Shown here one piece after another: positions 1 through 13,900 of a stretch of DNA of 64,000 bases (position 1 is its first letter; the number at the start of each line of letters is the position of its first letter). Source of the DNA: Apostichopus japonicus. Its lineage: Eukaryota; Echinodermata; Holothuroidea; Aspidochirotida; Stichopodidae. Under the pieces are notes generated by a model. That model saw only the letters and a program-made list of their open reading frames with translations. It did not search any database and was not told the DNA's origin. The stretch lies in the NCBI RefSeq assembly GCF_037975245.1, contig NC_092568.1, positions 37,600,501 through 37,664,500 on the forward strand, written 5' to 3'. Made by a program: the position numbers and the translations under genes.

Positions 1-1599
1 AATGAACTGATCTCATATTAGTGCCTTTCCTTCTGAAAAATGATCGCAATTTATTGCCATCCTTTAGGTTATCATCGTCATAAATTACAGTTCAGATCTA
101 TTATATATAAATACTGCAGTTCAGTGAGAAGTTTCTCTGGTAGAGATCATATATATAAATGAGCCATGTCTATTGCATCCCATTTCATGTAAGATTGTTC
201 CACAAACTATGTCACTCCTTTGAAACATTGTGGACAAAGGAACAAATTTCCTACTTGGAGGAAAAGAGATTATACAAGAAAAAGTGAAAAAAAGCATCAA
301 AGGAAATGAAAGGAACCGTGATTATTGATTATTGATATTAGTATATCTCTGATTGTGAAACAGTCACTTCACTTTGAGCATGTCTCATGTTTACTCTGAC
401 CAAAGCAGAGCCAAAACACAGATGTCTTTGACTGGTTGGCTCAAGGAGATATAGACGTCACTGCCACTGAAAAGAAGAGAGACAGAGAGAAGAGGAGGAG
501 AGAGAGAGAGATAGCAAAAAAAAAAAAGCAATCATGGTACATTTGCGTGTAAGAATGTTAGGCAGACTCACGTCACAGTTACCTTGGTCCCCTTTTGTGC
601 AATAATCTTGCTGCGTTATTAAAGTGTGCCTTTCTATTGACAATGTGAAATTACATGTGAGGAATGCAGTGGTTAAAAGCAGGAATAATCATCTTAGCTG
701 TGTAAGAATTAGAAGCAGACAATGATAATGGTGGTTATGAATAGAACAGATTGTAATGACTCGATATATTCGTCATGTTTTGGTTCCTATATCTGAAGAG
801 GATTCAAGCTGAATAGCTGCTTGTTTTGATATTTTGATGCGGAGCAAAGTTGTTAACGGAATCGGTGGGTTGGCTGTGCAAGGCTTTCGAGAAGGATGTT
901 TGGATAATGTGGCTTTGTATAAATGCCTCTTTGGACTTGAATAAAGTTTGGATTGTGTAGCTCTCGTTGCAACCAGGAAACCAGAAAGCGTGAACCTTTT
1001 ACCTCTAATGAGATTCACTACACAAACCATTGTGTCAGGAATATCTAGCTCTTCATCTGACAGAGTGTGTATACTAAGAAATGGTCACATGGTTAACCAA
1101 ACTGACTAATCGACTGGAGGAAAGACTACATGCATTATTTAGGCATAAAGCATAACAATGTCATCTACAGTCATCTATTAGCAGAGTGAAGCATTCAACA
1201 GCACTGACCATATGCTTTATATATGGTGTAAAGCATAACATAGTCATATACAAATCTGAAACAAAGGTGGCGTGAAGCATTTCTTAGTACTATAGTATTG
1301 TCTTAAGCATATAAACCTCTGTTTACAGATGATGTTATATGTGTAGTACTTATTCATCTACTGATGACATTGTATGGTGTGAAGCTACAGATAATACTAA
1401 TGTAATGTGAAGCAGGTTCACTGTGTCATCTAAACAAGACACTACTGTAAGTATGTTGTTGCTGTCTTGGAATGAATTGAGTATGTTTAAAAGTTTGACA
1501 CTAGAACTGTCTCGTGTGGTGTGAGTCATTGATACTAGTGTAATGATAAGTAAATTACATTGTTAAACATATGAAGTTAGTGTGTTTGAAAGCTTTATA
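1..1599. other. intronic sequence upstream of the first visible exon
   Basis: AT-rich sequence with no exon I can support. It contains a short purine (GA)n run with poly(A) near 466-528. From about 1170 there are scattered, decayed words of the downstream 86-bp repeat (catctacag, gaagcatt). The missing DEP exons were looked for here and not found. Confidence 0.5.
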
Positions 1600-4500
1600 C
1601 ACGGTCATCTACAGATGATACTAATGTACTAATATCGTCTTACATGGTCATCTGCTGATGATACTTTAGTGCGGTGTGTAACATTACACTCACATCTACA
1701 GATAGATACTTAATGTATTGTGAAGCATTCGTGGTTATATAATTATGATACTTTATAATGTTGTGTAACATTACACTCACATCTACAGATGATACTAGTG
1801 TGTGAAGCATTCATTGTTATCTACTGATGATAATTTAGTGTGGTGTGTAACTGTACGCTCACATCCACAAATAAATACTGATGTAGTCTGAAGCATTCAT
1901 GGTTATCTACTGATGATAATATAGTGTGGTGTGTAACTTTACGCTCACATCTACAGATAGAAACTAGTGTAGTCTGAAGCATTAATGGTTATCTACTGAT
2001 GATAATTTAGTGTGTTGTGTAACTTTAAGCTCACATCTTCAGATAGATACTAGTGTAGTCTGAAGCATTAATGGTTATCTACTGATGATAATTTAGTGTG
2101 TTGTGTAACTGTAAGCTCACATCTACAGATAGACACTAGTGTAGTCTGAAGCATTAATGGTTATCTACTGATGATAATTTAGTGTGGTGTGTAACTTTAC
2201 GCTCACATCCACAAATAAATACTAGTGTAGTCTGAAGCATTAATGGATATCTACTGATGATAATTTAGTGTGTTGTGTAACTGTAAGCTCACATCTACAG
2301 ATAGACACTAGTGTAGTCTGAAGCATTAATGGTTATCTACTGATGATAATTTAGTGTGTTGTGTAACTTTAAGCTCACATCTACAGATAGATACTAGTGT
2401 AGTCTGAAGCATTAATGGTTATCTACTGATGATAATATAGTGTGGTGTGTAACGTTAAGCTCACATCACCAGATAGATACTAGTGTAGTCTGAAGCATTC
2501 ATGGTTATCTACTGATGATAATTTAGTGTGGTGTGTAAGCTCACATCCACAAATAAATACTAGTGTAGTCTGAAGCATTAATGGTTATCTACTGATGATA
2601 ATTTAGTGTGTTGTGTAACTTTAAGCTCACATCTACAGATAGATACTAGTGTAGTCTGAAGCATTCATGGTTATCTACTGATGATAATTTAGTGTGGTGT
2701 GTAAGCTCACATCCACAAATAAATACTAGTGTAGTCTGAAGCATTCATGGTTATCTACTGATGATAATTTAGTGTGTTGTGTAACTGTTAGCTCACATCT
2801 TCAGATAGATACTAGTGTAGTCTGAAGCATTAATGGTTATATGATAATTTAGTGTGTTGTGTAACTTTAAGCTCACATCAGCAGATGATACTAGTGTAGT
2901 CTGAAGCATTCATGGTTATCTACTGATGATAATTTAGTGTGGTGTGTAAGCTCACATCCACAAATAAATACTAGTGTAGTCTGAAGCATTCATGGTTATC
3001 TACTGATGATAATTTAGTGTGTTGTGTAACTTTAAGCTCACATCTACAGATAGATACTAGTGTAGTCTGAAGCATTCATGGTTATCTACTGATGATAATT
3101 TAGTGTGGTGTGTAAGCTCACATCCACAAATAAATACTAGTGTAGTCTGAAGCATTCATGGTTATCTACTGATGATAATTTAGTGTGTTGTGTAACTGTT
3201 AGCTCACATCTTCAGATAGATACTAGTGTAGTCTGAAGCATTAATGGTTATATGATAATTTAGTGTGTTGTGTAACTTTAAGCTCACATCAGCAGATGAT
3301 ACTAGTGTAGTCTGAAGCATTCATGGTTATCTACTGATGATAATTTAGTGTGTTGTGTAACTTTAAGCTCACATCTACAGATAGATACTAGTGTAGTCTG
3401 AAACATTCATGGTTATCTACTGATGATAATTTAGTGTGTTGTGTAACTTTAAGCTCACATCTTCAGATAGATACTAGTGTAGTCTGAAGCATTCATGGTT
3501 ATCTACTGATGATTATATAGTGTGGTTTGTAACTTAAAGCTCACATCTACAGATAGATACTAGTGCAGTGTGAAGCATTCATGGTTATCTACTGATGATT
3601 ATTTAATGTGTTGTGTAACTTTAAGCTCACATCTTCAGATAGATACTAGTGTAGTCTGAAGCATTAATGGTTATCTACTGATGATAATTTAGTGTGGTAT
3701 GTAACTTTAAGCTCACATCTTCAGATAGATACTAGTGTAGTCTGAAGCATTAATGGTTATTTACTGATGAAAATTTAGTGTGGTGTGTAACGTTAAGCTC
3801 ACATCTTCAGATAGATACTAGTGTAGTCTGAAGCATTCATGGTTATCTACTGATGATAATTTAGTGTGGTGTGTAACTTTAAGCTCACATCTTCAGATAG
3901 ATACTAGTGTAGTCTGAAGCATTAATGGTTATTTACTGATGAAAATTTAGTGTGGTGTGTAACTGTAAGCTCACATCAGTAGATGATACTAGTGTAGTCT
4001 GAAGCATTCATGGTTATCTACTGATGATAATTTAGTGTGTTGTGTAACTTTAAGCTCACATCTACAGATAGATACTAGTGTAGTCTGAAGCATTAATGGT
4101 TATCTACTGATGATAATTTAGTGTGGTATGTAACTATAAGCTCACATCTACAGATAGATACTAGTGTAGTCTGAAGCATTAATGGTTATCTACTGATGAT
4201 AATATAGTGTGGTGTGTAACTGTAAGCTCACATCTTCAGATAGATACTAGTGTAGTCTGAAGCATTAATGGTTATCTCCTGATGATAATTTAGTGTGGTG
4301 TGTAACTTTAAGCTCACATCTTCAGATAGATGCTAGTGTAATCTGAAGCATTCATGGTTTTCTACTGATGATAATTTAGTGTGATGTGTAACTGTAAGCT
4401 CACATCTGCAGATGATACTAGTGTAGTGTGAAGCATTCATGGTTATCTACTGATGATAATTTAGTGTGTTGTGTAACTTTAAGCTCACATCTTCAGATAG

Positions 4501-4680
4501 ATACTAGTGTAGTCTGAAGCATTAATGGTTATCTACTGATGATAATTTAATGTGGTGTGTAATGTGGTGTGTGGCACTTTAAGCTCACATCTACAGATAG
4601 ACACTTTTTGTAGTGTGAAGCTTTTCACTGTCATCTACATACGATACTGGTAGAGTATGAATTAAGGAAATAGTTGTGAA
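1600..4680. repeat. 86-bp minisatellite array, about 36 copies, with higher-order structure
   Basis: Units of about 86 bp run head to tail with the core gtagtctgaagcattaatgg, ttatctactgatgataattt, agtgtgttgtgtaactttaa, gctcacatctacagatagat. Edge copies (1600-1780 and 4560-4680) are degenerate; central ones are over 90% alike by eye. Shortened variants occur: gtgtaagctcacatcc lacking seven bases at 2533, 2699, 2943 and 3110, and a version lacking 'ctactgatg' twice. The spacing of these variants shows a duplicated block of about 410 bp (five units). No coding frame of interest. Confidence 0.95.
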
Positions 4681-4984
4681 CTAGTGTGGTATGAGGTACT
4701 GTATGTAACATTGTCATATACAACTGACACATGTATTGATGAAGTGATTCCAAAACAGTAACAATGTTTTGTTGGAAAGTGTGGAAACAATGCAGGGATT
4801 AATTAAGAGCAATGTTGTTGTTTTTAATCCATTTTATATGATCTGCTATAGATTATCAAAGAAACAATTTGTGTTATTTTAATGGATTTTGCTATGCTGT
4901 TGTACCATTTCTTATAATAAGAACAATTTGTGTTCATTACTAAGTGTTATATTGCATAAGTACAAATAGACAAGAACATATATA

Positions 4985-7315
4985 ATCACACCTCGCATCC
5001 TCCCCAACCCACCCCTCTCAGTTTTGTAACGACCATACATACTCACGCCTCACATCCCCTCAACCCATCCCTCTCACTTTTGTAATGACCATACATACTC
5101 GCACCTCACATCCACCCAACCCACCCACAACTCTCACTTTTGGAATGATCATACATACTCACATCTCACATCCCCTCAACCCACCCCTCTCACTTTTGTA
5201 ATGACCATACATTCTTACATCCCACAATCCACCCCTCACACTTCTGTAATGACCATACATTAAATACTCACATCTCACATCCCCCAACCCACCCCTCTCA
5301 CTTTTGTAATGACCATACATTCTCACACCTCACATCCTCCCAACCAACCCCTCTCTCTTTTGTAATGACCGTACATTCTCACATCCCACAACCCACCCCT
5401 CTCACTTTTGTAATGACCATACATTCTCACATCCTCCCAACCCACCCCTCTCACTTTTGTAATGACCATACATTCTCACATCCCACAACCCACCCCTCTC
5501 ACTTTTGTAATGACCATCCATACTCACATATCATATCCTCCCAACCCACCCCTCTCACTTTTGTAATGACCATACATTCTCACATCTCACATCCCCAAAC
5601 CCACCCCTCTCACTTTGTAATGACCATACATACTCACACCTCACATCCTTCCAACCCACCCCTCTCACTTTTGTAATGACTATACATACTCACACCTCAC
5701 ATCCCCCAACTCACCCCTCTCACTTTTGTAATGACCATCCATACTCACATATCACATCCTCCCAACCCACCCCTTTAACTTTTGTAATGACCATACATTC
5801 TCACATCCCACAACCCACCCTCTCACTTTTGTAATGACCATCCATACTCACTTATCACATCCTCCCAACCCACCCCTTTAACTTTTGTAATGACCATACA
5901 TTCTCACACCCCCCAAACCACCCGTCACACTTCTGTAATGACCATACATGACATACTCACATCTCACATCCCCCAACCCACCCCTCTCACTTTGTAATGA
6001 CCATACATACTCACACCTCACATCCTTCCAACCCACCCCTCTCACTTTTGTAATGACCATCCATACTCACATATCACATCCTTTCAACCCACCCTTTTAA
6101 CTTTTGTAATGACCATACATTCTCACATCCCACAACCCACCCCTCACACTTCTGTAATGACCATACAATACATACTCACATCTCACATCCCCCAACCCAC
6201 CCCTCTCACTTTGTAATGACCATCCATACTCACACCTCACATCCTTCCAACCCACCCCTCTCACTTTTGTAATGACCATGCATACTCACAACCTCACATT
6301 CCCTCAACCCACCCCTTTCACTTTTGTAATGACCATCCATACTCACATATCACATCCTCCCAACCCACCCCTCTCACTTTTGTAATGACCATCCATACTC
6401 ACATATCACATCCTCACAACCCACCCCTCTCACTTTTGTAATGACCATACATTCTCACATCCCACAACCCACCCCTCTCACTTTTGTAATGACCATTCAT
6501 ACTCACATATCACATCCTCCCAACCCACCCCTCTCAGTTTTGTAATGACCATGCATACTCACACCTCACATTCCCTCAACCCACCCCTTTCACTTTTTTA
6601 ATGACCATCCATACTCACATATCACATCCTCCCAACCCACCCCTCTCACTTTTGTAATGACCATGCATACTCACACCTCACATTCTCTCAACCCACCCCT
6701 TTCACTTTTGTAATGACCATCCATACTCACATATCACATCCTCCCAACCCACCCCTCTCACTTTTGTAATGACCATCCATACTCACATATCACATCCCTC
6801 AACTCACCCCTCTCACTTTTGTAATGACCATCCATACTCACATCACATCCTCCCAACCCACCCCTCTCACTTTTGTAAGGACCATACATTCTCACATCCC
6901 ACAACCCACCCCTCTCACTTTTGTAATGACCATCCATACTCACATATCACATCCTCCCAACCCACCCCTCTCAGTTTTGTAATGACCATGCATACTCACA
7001 CCTCACATTCCCTCAACCCACCCCTTTCACTTTTTTAATGACTATCCATACTCACATATCACATCCTCCCAACCCACCCCTCTCACTTTTGTAATGACCA
7101 TGCATACTCACACCTCACATTCCCTCAACCCACCCCTTTCACTTTTGTAATGATCCTACATTCTCACATCCCCTCAACCCACCCCTCTCATATTTGTTTG
7201 TAATGACCATCCATACTCACACCTCACATCCCCCTAACCCACCCATCTTACTTTTGTAATGACCATACATACTCACTACCCTCCAACCCACCCCTCTCAT
7301 ATTTGTTTGTATTGA
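4985..7315. repeat. pyrimidine-rich minisatellite of about 59-bp units, about 40 copies
   Basis: Repeated words cttttgtaatgaccatacat, actcacacctcacatcctcc and caacccacccctctca recur about every 55-65 bp. The + strand is almost free of G apart from the tgtaatga word, giving a 2.3-kb strand-asymmetric tract. Several subtypes (ccatacattctcacatccca, ccatccatactcacatatca, ccatgcatactcacacctca) recur in ordered series between 6300 and 7150, suggesting unequal exchange of multi-unit blocks. The open frames of 60-103 codons seen here on both strands are repeat by-products. Confidence 0.95.
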
Positions 7316-7836
7316 GAAATATGCAAAGTTTTTGCATTCTTTGCTTGCTTTCGAAGGAAAATGTTGAAGTCACATTATGAAAGTTATCGATCAGATGGAC
7401 TGGAAAAGGTGGAATTGCATTAGTAATCTTCCCTTTTTTTTTTACAGCAAAAATTATTTAATCTTTTCTCTTCACAGATTCCTTGTTCTATAGTTTTACT
7501 CCCTCCCATTTCCCCTTCGAATTCACTTTTACCTTTGTGGCCCAATATATATGTCTATTATTTTTCTCAAGTCCAGTAATTCTCCTGTAAGAAAACAAAC
7601 ACAAAGGACTGTGAATAGCTACGTCTGATGCGACACGAATATAACCTAGAAGAAAGGCAGACAAAAATCATGTCTAAATTACTAAATTGATGTCATATCA
7701 TGGTTTGTTTGATCAAGTTAGACAGATTTGTGTCGTTTCTGCTAGTAATAAATATTCCAATTACCTAGAATTGTCTTCTTGTGTCAGTCACACAAATCAA
7801 GATCTTTTATTAAATTAACTTTTCTTCTCCCTACAG

Positions 7837-7901
7837 CTGTATATTTGTGCAAGCGTACTATGCAAAACAAATCAAGACTGGAACTAGCAGATTACGAAGC
7901 A
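7837..7901 (+). CDS. RGS7: RGS7-like exon a: DEP helical extension
   Basis: This exon follows the acceptor ttctccctacag and stops at donor gtaagt. It starts with two bases (CT) that finish a codon begun in the previous exon, probably an alanine (G|CT) as in vertebrate RGS7. It then reads [21 protein letters not shown], ending in phase 0. The motif [11 protein letters not shown] is almost unchanged from vertebrate RGS6/7, in the helical segment after DEP that packs on Gbeta5 and R7BP/R9AP-type anchors. The reading frame with TAG seen in another phase is not the coding one. It is the first exon I can find; the preceding one is probably upstream of the window. Confidence 0.92.
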
Positions 7902-10900
7902 GTAAGTCAGTCATTTGATTTGCATTTTTCACTTTCTTAAAAACGGTCATGGATGTGCATGAACATAAAATTGGTTATGTTCACAAAGACGACTGCCCCC
8001 CTCTCCCCCTCCCCATCCTTCCTTTTCCCCCACTTTCCATGATTTTGCTATTTTGGTTATTCTACCATAAAACGTGATACACCTGACATTGACAATGTTT
8101 GCTGATGCATGGATTGGCTGATGGTTCCACAATGCCCCCATCCTTATTGATCCACCTCCCCCTGGCAAATGTCAGGCGATGTGTAAAGATCCACATGAAA
8201 ATGAAAAGCCTGGAAGATAGTGCAATTAAATTGATCTACAATTGCTAGAATATATCTCTTTTAATTGAAATCATTACTCATTCTTCTGTTGATGATTTTT
8301 TGTGAGGTTCATCTTTTCTTTCTGTTTTGGTTTCAAACTTCAGGGAAAAGGAATGGCATTAGTGGATTAATTTGCGGAAAACACTCGAAACATAGTATAT
8401 TGGTTAATATGATACATGGTGAAGGCTGTGAGACTAGTCAGCTTGTATTCCATTATTCATAAATGTCAAATTTGATAACTGTATGGACATTGAGCGTATT
8501 GTAGTTTACGAGTGCTGAGCAAAAATGAGCTTAGTAGACCAATTACACAGATCTGATTAAAACTTATAACAAGCTAATTCCTAAAGGCTTCGGTTACCAG
8601 AGGTGTCTAAAGTAATGGCGTCCGTGCCTTGTATTATCCATAAGAAGGAAATACTGCAGCTTAATACAAAATCAATATCTATTCATCAAGGATTCACATT
8701 TTTTTATTTAATTTTGTTTTTAAATTTATGATGATTTTCTTGTTGATGTAAGCTTTAAATTTAAGCCTTCTTCTGGCTCAGAGATTCTTGACATCATTTT
8801 GTCGTGTCAAACTGCATTAACCTAGACAGTCATTAACACGGGTAATCAGAGGGTGGGGAGACTATAGAGAGAAGAAATTTGTGTGTTTTAATTGTCTATA
8901 CTATTGCTGAGACCTAAACCAAAGAAGGTAGTGTTACATTTTGATTAATTCAACATTTGTGATGACTCAAACACCAAATTTGTGACATATTTGGCAAAAG
9001 TGCAGACATGCTAAAAGAGAGGGCATGGCATACATTTTTGGACACTTTTGGTGACTCAGGGTTTTAATATTTGAATTAAGTAAATGCTAGCTGTCATAAA
9101 TGTTTTTTGCCACGACCCAGTTATCCAACATGTAATACTGTGAAAGTTGTCAGTAGAAAAGGGGCCCCTTGAGTAAAATTTACTTTCACAGGTGAACATG
9201 TAATGTTATGGCCCACATATACAATGTTCAAAAAGTATGGCTATATATACATGATTTTCCCAAATTTTACCACACAGGAAAATTTAGCGAAGTTGCAGAG
9301 GATGTTTTCAAGGAAGTGGGAGTTTATCTTTATGCAAGCTGAGGCCCAAGCAAAGTAAGTAGTTTTGATCCATGTTTGTGTCAACAGAGCATGAATTTCT
9401 GGAACCAGTAGAGTAGTTGGATTTCATCAAGTACCAACTTGACAGGAGATTGTGCTTCTAATGAAAGCTATTGTTTACTTGCAGTTTACTTGAAGAAATA
9501 TAGATTTACTTTGCACTTACCTGTCTCCTCACAACCTCACTCTACCATCTCTAGTCGGAACTGCTAACCATTTAACACTGTATGTACACTGGGCTCTAAG
9601 ACCAGTCCTTCTCATTCTACAGTACAGTACAGTGTTAAAGGGTGTGAAGACTCGCCCAAAAAGAAACGTCTAATGCCGGTAATTGACCTAGTTTCGAATG
9701 AGGTGTAACAGAAGTGTTAAACACCACCATCGATCCCAGAAAATACACACAGCTTGCTACCGTCGGTATTAGACACTAGTGTACAGTCAGTACATACAAC
9801 TGCGGTCAATACCCACAGCACAGTATACAAACGATACAGCGATGGACAGTCTCATGTCCAGCTAAAGATAACAAGATATCATGTTTCATTACTGTCTGCA
9901 TTTTGTAGCGACACGAACAAAACGTCACTTGCAAGCAACGGAAAGTTAACTTTTCAGATGGCCGCACGCGGTTTGGGATGAGTCTTCAATGCCTTTAAAG
10001 TTTACCAGTTCACTCTAGGCATGGTAGAGTGAGAGTACTGAGATTATGAGGAGACAGACATGTAAGCAAAGAGAGTAAATATCCAAACCTGTTTCTGGAT
10101 CACTTAATTTTGTTGGACGTCCATACTTCAGACTTTCTGTTGTTATTTATAATGATCTATCACTAATTGTGGTCATTGGAAGTTATGAATGCAATTTAAA
10201 TGCCACATTTTGCAGCGCTAATTCATGATCACAACATACATGTGTTTACCACATACGTTTATTCAAGTACCTCTGTTTTAAAGTTGTGCCATCTTCTCTT
10301 GTGTAATTATCAAGCTGAAATTTAGTGTAACTCTAATTCTAATGTGAAACCTGTTGAATCCATGTGCCCCCGAGGAGCTTGCAGTTATGCACTGAAGATA
10401 CATGCACATGGCCACATTTAACACACATGCCCTTTCGTCATGAATGATTGTGAAGTAGGCTGCTGAATGTCACCATTGGTAGTCAAATTTAATTATGATA
10501 TCTTTCATACATTCGGGTGAGGATTTGTGCAATTGACAATACTGTCTCCTTTAAAAGTAACATTAAAAGTACAATCCCTTGATTAATGGAAATGATGCAC
10601 TTGAATCGAAGAGTACACACATTTGGTTGGAGGAAAGTAAGAGATGATCTGATTAAATGTGACTCAGTGGCTCAAGGGAATCTTTAGGTGGCTAAAATTG
10701 ATGACTAAACAAATTGGTAGAAATTCTCTGCCTCTTTAGGTCAAAAGTACACCCTCATAGCATTTTGTACCACAAAGATATGAATATTCCGAATGAGGTG
10801 ACATTTTGCATCTGGCAACAGCAAACTGCATGACATCATAAGGGCAATTGAACTGGAAAACATTGTTGTTTTTCTGTACAATATTTAACCATTTATCCAC

Positions 10901-13900
10901 AGACAACAAAAAATAGCATTTCTACAAAACATTCACATTTTTGTGATATTCTAAACACCAGAGAACATTGAGTGCCAAGCAAACGGTCCAAATGTATCAC
11001 ATTTTAAGGATAAATCAAAAAGAAGATAATAATAAGAACATAGAGCGTTTAAAGAACATCTGCCATAATATCATCACAGACTACCTGCTCCGATTTACTA
11101 GGACTGGAGTAAGGGTGTGATTTAGCCAATCAAATTTAGTCACAGTCAAACAACCTACCATATCTAGAGTTAAATACAAGCTATTGAGATGGGATTGTCA
11201 GCTAAAATAGTGGGGAATTTTCTCTCCTTCAACTGTCTACCAGCGGAATATCCTATTTTTAATGAAAGTGTTAGATTTCACAGTTATATTTATACTACTT
11301 TAATTTTATTGTTTTTGAGGTGCAAAATGTCATGTAGCTATGTTGTAGTACTAGGCCTACGGTACCTATCATGCTGGGATGAAGGGAATGTTTATTAAAT
11401 AAAATTATTTCATTCTAGATTGAAGCACAACCTAAAGTAAAAGAAAGAAAGAAAAAAATTCTACACTTATTAATGATTATCTTCAATTATTTTGGCTTTT
11501 ACTAAGGGCATTGTATTTCCCAGTCTGGTATTTCCTATGCAAGGCTGCCCCCCCCCCCATACCCTTACACTTATAACAGAAAACAGTCTCTGCCTAATGA
11601 TGTCATCTATAAACATGTTGTGTGTATGTATTTTCAAGTCAGCCTTGGACAAGCATATTCTATCCTGCAAGGTACATCCTTACTTCATATATTGACCCTC
11701 TTTGCATATCCAGTGAGACGACATTCCTTCCCGTCATCGTACATGTTACAGCCTCAAATATACACAGAGGGTAAAACATACATCTGTTAGCTTTTACTTT
11801 TGCTTGTAGTTCAGAGGAATGCAGCTCTCACGGACCATGACTTTATTGAGAGAAGAAAAATGCATACAAGCATTCATGGGGATGGTGAACTGAAAACTTT
11901 GATGTACTTTCCCCTCGATCAGACATTGACCCTAAATGATAAAAAAAAAAAAATTGAAAAGGGGAAAAAAACGACAAAAAAACCCCCGAAAACACTCATG
12001 GCCTGATTCATTCGAAGACAGAGTGTTAGAGCGATGACATTCTCACTGCTTGGTATTATTCTCTGTCTATCCATATGTCAAGACATTAGCATTTAGAAAT
12101 GCATTGTGGGCATACTATCTGGCGACATGGATGTAACACAGTCCCATATCACAGAGAAATTTGATTACATATTGCAGATGGTTTTCAGCAGACCTGTCAT
12201 GGATATGTAGGCTTTGAAATTAGAGCTTCCTCAGATAGCTTGACTGTGAATTGCTTTAAAAGCAACTATGACAGCACTTTACATAGTTTCCTCTGATAGG
12301 TTTTGGTGATCATTGATTGTTTAAAAGGATATGGGGTTGGTTAATTGCTAGAGAAGTAGACACTTTCAGAGATAGAGAGGGGAGAGATGGAGACAGAAAG
12401 GGTGGGGGGAGGTGGATAATCTAGGCTGAAGACAAAATAGATGGTAGTGCTCACCCCTAAATCCTATTAGTGAAGACATTTTAACCATAGGCATAAAATC
12501 ATTTCTTACATCTCCATTATCTATACCCCATCTTTTGTTGTTGTGCATCCACCCCTGGTTCCTGTCATCACATTTTAATCCAGTGGGGGAGGGGGTGGGG
12601 GGTTACTTCACATGTTGTAGGGGTGGTGTCAGGGATGAGAAGAGATCAGTGGCAGGGGCCCATGTTAAGATTATGTTTTTTTATAGGAAAATTTAATGTG
12701 GTATCATCTGCATGCATTATGAGTGCTATAAATTGATTGATTGGAACAGTAAAGAAAGTGTTTGTGTCCTACAAATTAAATGATTTATTTGTACAGTTGC
12801 AACCCTCGGAATGTTGCTTCATTTCTTCTAGTCCTGGTGCAATTCTGATGGACTTGTGCAGATTTCAAAATGTCAGCCGTTATATAGACCCACAATTTAT
12901 CTAAACCATCTGTGTTAATACTTACATGGATCTTGATCAATAAAGCCCCTCCTCAAATGTAGTTTGTGCACAGCTCAATAAGTTCACAATCATAAATTTT
13001 TAAATCAACATTTGCCATAATGGAACAGTCCACAATGTTCAAGATAGTGGAATGTGCATGTTTTATTGTGTTAAGTAAAACTGTTGTACTGTTAGTCCTC
13101 ACTGATTGAATTGTGTGTATGTACCTGAACAATACTATATAGTTAGAGTTGTAACAACCAGGGGGTGGGGTGGAGTTGATATGTCAACCAGGGAGGGGTT
13201 TTAGTGAAGATACAGGAGATAAGTGGTGATAAATTTTGGGAATTTGGAAACAATGTTGAAGAACCTTCGAATAGGTTGGTTGTACCGCAAATGTATGATA
13301 TGATATGATATATCTTATGAACTGTATACTCAGATTCTTTGCGATATTCTGTCTGCCATTGGGGGAGGGGGGGGGAGGGGATGAGTTCCCATTGCCTTTT
13401 TTCTATGCAGTGGGAGGCTAAACTCCCAATATATACAGGGTAAATGCGCTCCTGACCATACTAACAGTGTTGAGTCTAGAATGTCAGTAACTAGAAAATG
13501 TACAAGTCTCCATTAAAAGGGTTCATTTCAAGGTTTTTTAAGGCTTTATTTTATTTATCCATGAAAATGCTTTATTTTACATGAAATATCAAATGATGTC
13601 ATTGTACAAGTTAAGATGCAATTTGCATTACTTCGCTGTAATAATTGCATGACACCAATGATGATTTGGATGGCTTCTCAAAGAATTTGTTTGTGCATGA
13701 ATCATTTTATGTCATTACTCTTAGGAGGTCCTATAAACATTTCCATGAAATATAATGACTCACTGCTGTTAAGTTAGGAATCCTTACATTACTACATGCT
13801 TAAATGACTATTCAAAAACATTTGTTTTTCTGGTTTCAGTTTGAAACTGCATAGTAATTATATGTAGGAGCAATCTCCCCCCCCCGCCCCCCCCCCCCTA

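Noticed and set aside
1600-7315. CRISPR-like array
   Set aside because: Units are contiguous without unique spacers, vary in sequence, and lie in a spliced animal gene; these are minisatellites.
9754-9981. 75-codon frame inside the nested MITE
   Set aside because: It lies within a non-autonomous inverted-repeat element, has no transposase motif and is too short.
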